DNA of 64,000 nt from Nereocystis luetkeana (Eukaryota; Sar; Phaeophyceae; Laminariales; Laminariaceae), in assembly GCA_031213475.1 (NCBI GenBank), contig JARUPZ010000014.1, positions 6,235,674 to 6,299,673 on the forward strand, in the 5' to 3' direction. Under the pieces are notes generated by a model. The model made no database searches, was not told the DNA's origin, and worked only from the letters and a program-made list of their open reading frames with translations. Position 1 is the stretch's first letter, and each line of letters begins with the position of its first letter. Shown here in pieces: positions 58,003-64,000 of this stretch. The position numbers and the translations under genes were made by a program.

Positions 58003-59813
58003 AGGTCCTGGCCGACGAGGGAGATTCGGACACCTTGGGAAGCTTCTACGAGATTATCGTCGCTGTGTGGAGGTAAGGGGTCTTGCCGCAGCAATGGAAG
58101 GATGCAACGATTAAGGTGCTGCACAAGAAGAAAGACAGGACGGAGTGTGGTAACTATCGTGGCATTTCCCTAGTCGCGCATGCCGGCAAAGTGCTCCTCA
58201 AAGTCATCGCGCGCCGACTCAGCGACTATTGCGAACGGGAAGGCATCCTGCCGGAGGAGCAGTGTGGCTTTAGGCCCGAACGATCGACGGTCGACATGAT
58301 GTTCGTGGTGCGACGCTTGCAGGAATTGGCAAGGAAGAAGGACACTCCGCTCTTCATGTGCTTTGTCGACCTCACCAAAGCCTATGACTCCGTCGACCGA
58401 ACCCTCCTGTGGGCTGTCTTGCCTCGCTTTGGGGTGCCACCTAGAATGCTCACCGTTATCCGCCAATTCCACGACGGCATGCGAGCATGCGTGCGGCTGG
58501 ATGACGGCGAGTGCTCAGATATGTTCGACGTGAAACAGGGCCTACGGCAAGGGTGTGTGCTCGCACCATTGTTGTTCAACATGTTTTTTACAGCGGTGCT
58601 GCGTGTGGCGGAGAAACGTTTCGCTGCTGAAAAAGCCATCACGGACAGCTTGATGCAACTCCAACAAAAGCAGGAGAAGAAGAAAAAGAAGAGGGGGAAG
58701 GCACGGGTGGGGCACGCCGACGGACAGGGGAATGATAAAGAGGCCCAGACACTGTGGGCTATGATCTATGCCGACGATGCAGGCATAGTATCGAGATCAC
58801 CCAACGGCCTGGAGAGGATGATGACGGTGATCGTGTCTGCATGTGCCGCTTTCGGCCTGACGGTCTCGGAGGCCAAGACGGAGATAATGTGTCTGCAAAC
58901 GAAAGATGGGGGGAACGTGCCGTTCACCGTCACCGCCGCCGGCCAAGTGTACAAACAAACGACCGAGTTTGTGTATCTGGGCGGGGCTATCAGCGCAGAT
59001 TGGACGGGCAGACGTGTCGAGGTAACGCGTCGACTCCAGAGGGCATGGGCATGCTTCGGACGGTATAAGATGGAAATTTATGACCGCCCGGGTGTGCGCC
59101 TACGCCTGAAGGTGCGAATGCTGAGAGCCGAGGTGATCGAAACGTTGCTCTACGGTTGCGTTACTTGGAGCCCGAGCAAGACTGATTACGGTAGGCTACG
59201 GGAGGTCCACCACAAGATGCTCCTCCGATGCATCGGGTGGCGAAAACGAAAGCGCGAAGACCACATTCTATCCTATGCTAGCGCGCTTCTCAGGACAACA
59301 TCTGAAAGCGTTGAGACGACGGTACGCAGACGTAGGCTCTTGTTTGCGGGCTTTGTGACACGAATGGGAGAGGAGCGTCTGCCGAAGAGGGTGATGTTTG
59401 GGGAGATGGTTGGGGGTAAGGGTTACTCCGGAGGACAGGAGTGGGACTGGATGAGGTACCTTGAGGAGGACCTCAAGGAGTTCGGCATCAAGCTCGAAGG
59501 GTGGCGCGAGGCAGCACAGAAACCCGGCAGATGGTTCCGACGGGTCGAGGAAGGGGCGGAGGCCTTCATGCGGAAATGGCATACAGATGAGAAGGAGGCA
59601 TCGGCAAAACGGCATAGAATAGCTGCAACCACGACCACAGCCGTTGACGCCAACGCGAGTGTGCAGAATGGCAGGGAAGAGGGGGGGGGCGAAAGGGGGA
59701 CGAGGGGGAATGGCGGGGGGGGGGAGGGGAGGGGAGGCGGTCTGCCCAACAGACTGAAGCCTGGTTATGGCCATCATCGTCATGATGCACTCCTTTCTTT
59801 GGGACCCAAGTAA
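57861..59813 (+). pseudogene. LINE reverse transcriptase part of the polyprotein
   Basis: Continues the polyprotein in the shifted frame from about 57861 (DELKVWP), with one TAA at 58074-58076 before the long open stretch 58083-59813. Reverse transcriptase motifs are [27 protein letters not shown] (catalytic Asp), [13 protein letters not shown] and YADD, the last preceded by an unusual ~35-residue K- and Q-rich insertion (around [12 protein letters not shown]). The RTE-like C-terminal region follows, then a G- and R-rich low-complexity tail. Two lesions, the upstream 14-bp duplication and this stop, separate it from the endonuclease. All catalytic Asp residues remain. Confidence 0.9.
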
Positions 59814-60265
59814 CTAGCATGGTGCCATCTGGGCAACTTTGCGTGTCTGTATGCTCCAGTGCCTGCCTTTGGTATTTTCTTTCCCCCCCGCCCGTGATTA
59901 TCGCTTTTTTGTCCCTTTCATTCATTTTTCATTCCCGTTTGTACCTCTTTGTGTCTTTGTTAGTATGGTCCGTTTTGCCTTTTTTATTGCGTTTTGCTAT
60001 CTGCGTCTGTTTTAGTTTTGTTTTTGTTTTTCTTTTGCTTAGCTTCATCTTCTTTTTTTAGGTTTTTGTCTGCTATTAATAGTCTCCTTTTCGCTTCCCT
60101 GGTGTCCGCAGTGGTGGAGTGCGTATGATTGTTTTTTGGGGTTTTTTGCCTCTGTTTTTACTTGAGGCATTTCTTCCACTCCAGAGTTATTGGAGCCTGT
60201 CCTGCGACCACGGACTGCATTGAATTGTGAGTTAATGTGAGAACAACAACAACAACAACAACAAC

Positions 60266-60805
<540 letters not shown>

Positions 60806-60849
60806 GGCACGACAGACAGCACAAACAAACATGCAAAACAAACACAACC

Positions 60850-61202
60850 ATCACGTGTGCATGGAAACATGACTATTAATACGAATTTAAACGAAAAAAG
60901 TAGGAAAGCCAAAGCATACGTACGTACAAATAAAACAAAAACCGAATGCACCCTCCCAGCCAACCGCGCCAACTGTGATGCAGTGGAGTGGGTGATGAAT
61001 TTATCTCTTGACGGCGATACTCATACGTATATAGCCGGACCCCTTGACACTTTGGTTGTTGTTCTCGCGTTGACTCATAGATACAGCGAGACCTACAGTC
61101 GAGAAAATTGAATGGACAGCTATTATTATTATTAGTCTTGATAATACGAGTCCAATGCGTATATACGTGGATGCAAGATAGCCACTGTCAGCAGGATACC
61201 TT
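60850..61202. other. Unassigned DNA between LINE copies
   Basis: No gene or known repeat seen. Short ATT run near 61123. Confidence 0.4.
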
Positions 61203-61457
61203 ATTTTTTCGTTTTGCTATCTGCGTCTGTTTTTGTTTTGTGTTGTTTTTTTTTGCTTAGCTTCATCTTCTTTTTTAGGTTTTTGTCTGCTATTAATAGT
61301 CTCCTTTTTGCTTCCCTGGTGTCCGCAGTGGTGGAGTGCGTATGCTTGTTTTTTGTTTTTGCCTCTGTTTTTACTTGAGGTATTTCCTCCACCACTCCAG
61401 AGTTATTGGAGCCTGTCCTGCGACCACGGACTGCATTGAATTGTGAGTTAATGTGAG

Positions 61458-61491
<34 letters not shown>
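61203..61491 (+). mobile_element. 5'-truncated copy of the same LINE (3' UTR only)
   Basis: Matches 59985-60268 closely, from TTTTGCTATCTGCGTCTG through GAGCCTGTCCTGCGACCACG to GTTAATGTGAGAACAAC, and ends in about nine AAC units. Small indels separate the copies. There is no AC expansion here, showing that the long AC tract is private to the first copy. Severe 5' truncation is typical of LINEs. Confidence 0.92.
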
Positions 61492-62203
61492 GGTATAAGG
61501 CCTATTCTGTACCTGACACCGAAATGCATGTGTGTGTGTTCTTCGCATGACGGTACACCAGAGGCGTATATATACTGCGTACCAGGTATTTTTATTTTCA
61601 CTCCCATTTTCTACGGTTTCTCTTTTTTTTCAGACGTGGACGGGGTAATTCGGTAATTCTTACCAGGTAACAACTTTTTTTATAATACTACTTGCAGTGC
61701 ATCATACCACAGGCATTGTTTTTCGTTTCAATCGTCGACTGGCCCCTACCCCTTGCCTGGTCTCTCGCTTCACCAGCGAACCGAACGCTTGATCCCGTTC
61801 ATCGTCTACTACATTATAAATTCTCGACAGGAACACCTAGTAGTGTAGTGCACGATCTGGGTATCAACATAGAGAGCTACCGGCATACAGGGTGGAAACC
61901 GAGTATGCCTAAATCCTGGCCAAGGCCAGCCGCCTTCCTGCTGCCACTGCTGCTGCTGAAATACCTCCGAGGCACAACAGGTTCGCTTTTTCTATGTTTT
62001 CCACCTACGCAAAGTTTTTTTTTTCGATCACCTTCACTTCTTCTAGCCGGCTTTGCCCTCTACAATCTTTCGGACAGGCCGTCATCACAGGTGTTATTAC
62101 CTCTTTTCAGTGCATGCCTTCATTTTTATCCTGCCTAGGGTTCAGGGTTGTCACTGTTCGTCGACTCCCATATATTGTCGCTAACTCACTCACTCGCGCT
62201 TTC
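61492..62203. other. Unassigned DNA, no supported gene
   Basis: An open frame at 61692-62138 lacks recognisable domains and has low-complexity LLL and FFF runs, so I do not call it. Two TACCAGGTA motifs occur at 61580 and 61661. Confidence 0.35.
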
Positions 62204-63010
62204 CGCTATTAAAAAACATGTCATATTTTTTGGCAAGGAAAGGTAACAGGAAAATATGGAAGATTGAAAATTTGCGCGAAACAAATGTCGAAAATTTGCG
62301 CGAAAAAAAAAAACTCTCCGATAACGAATGACCCTGACGAACGAGGTTAGACTCGAACTCACGAAATTGACCCTAGATGCAGGCGAATCACCTACTACTG
62401 CAGTCAGCCTTTGGGTACGCCGGCTGTACGCCGGCTTCTCTGGGGCGCTGTTTTTTTCAGCAGCAGCACGGCAGCAGAGGGCGCGGCGTAGACTATCCTG
62501 CGCGCGTCCTCGGACCCACCGATACTGATTGTTTCCTCTCGCGTAGTGTCGTACTCTTGAGGCATAGTGTACCGCTGTAGCTTGTTTGTTACCAGGTACC
62601 AGGTACTTGGTATGGTCGAATGCCGTGATCTGGGTCACTGCTGTGTACCCGCAATCGAAGCCGAATCACGTACAGCCCAGCATATCTCACGGTGCTGGAT
62701 CTTTTTAACGTACTTTACACACCTCGTTCGAGTGGCTTGTCGAAACTACCACAGCTGCTGTACGTACGAGTAGTGGAATGGAGTTTTCTCTTGTGTGTGT
62801 AACGGCGGCAAACATACTGCATCGATCTGCGGAAACAACCAGAGGGAGTCATTCTTATCAGAGCGCTTTTTCCCCAAAATTTCGGCCGGTTTTTCGCACA
62901 TTGTTTTAACCTTCCATCATTGCCTGATTGTTTTCACCAAATAAATGTGTGAAATCTGACGAACATAATTTTTTAGCTTCAGAATTCTGGAGAATTTCAC
63001 GCATGGTGAC
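62204..63010. repeat. Dispersed repeat pieces related to the unit-B 949-bp insert
   Basis: 62204-62323 is the inverse of the left part of 35760-35850 (GAAAATATGGAAGATTGAAA, then the end CTCTCCGATAA). 62855-63010 matches it in direct orientation (TTATCAGAGCG, then CTTCAGAATTC). A tRNA-like stretch with a B-box (GAGTTCGAGTC on minus) lies at about 62335-62400 but folds poorly. Three linked motifs occur at 62587-62609. Confidence 0.5.
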
Positions 63011-63667
63011 TGAACGCGTCTCACACGTACACGGGTAACGCGTTCACGTATACTGGTATTTATCGTACGTGGTAGCTGGTCCATGTTTGTCAGTCATGTC
63101 ATAGGCGGTTGGCCTTCCTCGATGCCGTTTTATAGAGAACTGGTGCGTTCTCGCGTTCTGTTACAGACTTTTAGCTCATCAGTAGTCGGTAGTGATACGT
63201 GTACGAGTGTCCGGGTATTCGGAGGTCTCCATGCTGCACTGCCTTCTCGTAATTATTTTCGTTTGTAGCTTCGCACGCGCACCCCACCCTACTAGGCGGC
63301 TTGGTGTGTCCCTTTGCCATCGTCTACCAGGTATTCGGTTTTGTTTTGTTTTGCTCTTTCTACCAATGGGTTGGATTGTTAACCGTTGTGGCCGTTCGCG
63401 ATGGCAGCAGGGCACCAGAGGGGGTATTGGATCGAACGCTGGGTGGCTTTTGTCGTGCTTGCTGATATGAACAGTAGGCCGTCAATGCCCGCCGCACACC
63501 GATCCTGCGAGTTATCTGATTTTACGATTCCCCCCTTTCAAAGTAATTTGCTCCAACTCCCACTCGAGGGTCTCCGTGAAAGCTTTCTTTATGTGGACAT
63601 ACATTAAACTGTCCAAACTGCTATCCGCAGATGGTCTATACTCGTATACCAGGTATGTTTTATGCTC
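63011..63667. other. Unassigned DNA, no supported gene
   Basis: Open frames here are short and without recognisable domains. TACCAGGTA at 63327 and 63648. Confidence 0.35.
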
Positions 63668-63763
63668 TTAACCCTATAGAACCGCAGTCCCGTTTTGGCG
63701 ACAAACCACTCCAATTTCAAGTAGTTTGCCCCCAAAACGGGACTGCGGTTCTAAAGGGGTTAA
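63668..63763. mobile_element. Hairpin element (family II), second young copy
   Basis: 96 bp, TTAACCCTATAG at the left and CTAAAGGGGTTAA at the right, with near-perfect arms CGCAGTCCCGTTTTGG and CCAAAACGGGACTGCG. It is highly similar to 41758-41854, including the loop CAATTTCAAGTAGTTTG. No coding capacity. Confidence 0.9.
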
Positions 63764-64000
63764 CTGCGCAAATTGAGAGTAATTCGTTACTCCTGTTAAT
63801 TGTGCTTGCAGCACCAACCGAAGAAGGTACCAGGGTATATTAGTAATACCCGCCTACAGAACCCTGCGGCACTTCATGTGTGTCTTCTTTGTTATTTCAC
63901 CCGGCGACATCCAGCTCGCCAGTGTCCGTGCCGACTCTTCAATCATAGAGACACAAGCTCTGGGGTCACAAAGCTACACACAGAGATATTACGTCGACGT
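63764..64000. other. Window end, no gene seen
   Basis: No recognisable feature. Confidence 0.3.

Noticed and set aside
61692..62138. 148-residue open frame
   Set aside because: No domain, low-complexity runs, no conserved counterpart in the window, and it sits in repeat debris.

Overview
The window looks like nuclear DNA of a brown alga (Phaeophyceae). The evidence is two intact, seven-exon genes for mannuronan C-5-epimerase, the enzyme that turns mannuronate into guluronate in alginate. Among eukaryotes this family is characteristic of brown algae. The rest is AT-variable, intron- and repeat-rich DNA with LINE, SINE, copia and MITE insertions. Genus cannot be decided from sequence alone.

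Layout: positions 1-53394 are a decayed direct tandem array with a 24-27 kb period. Unit A is 1-23601, unit B is 23602-50466, and unit C (50467-53394) is a truncated third copy. Each full unit carries the same three epimerase loci in the same order: (1) a decayed plus-strand fragment made only of the last two exons (A1 4399-5103, B1 28879-29662); (2) a decayed minus-strand gene (A2 9092-11620, B2 33438-35008); (3) an intact plus-strand gene (A3 18012-22741, B3 44949-49615), 499 residues, with identical exon lengths and phases in both units. The two intact proteins differ at about 16 positions by my count. Most DNA between genes has diverged far more and carries unit-specific insertions and deletions. 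The exceptions are a conserved block about 1.7-2 kb upstream of the epimerase and its immediate 5' flank.

Because the units align, many mobile-element insertions can be seen next to their empty sites. These include a 105-bp TA-flanked MITE family, a 96-109 bp hairpin family, a ~245-bp family with long terminal inverted repeats, a tRNA-derived SINE with a target duplication, and a 1.28-kb non-autonomous retroelement. The most unusual signal is a 7-bp insert that repeatedly turns a TA dinucleotide into the palindrome TACCWGGTA. It occurs about two dozen times and sometimes in head-to-tail chains, as if an unknown TA-targeting process leaves a fixed footprint.

The right end (53.4-64 kb) is outside the array. 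It holds a copia-type integrase relic, an RTE-like LINE (endonuclease plus reverse transcriptase, broken by a 14-bp duplication and one stop), a 535-bp pure (AC)n tract at the LINE tail, a second 5'-truncated LINE copy, and repeat debris. I see no other host gene that I can support.
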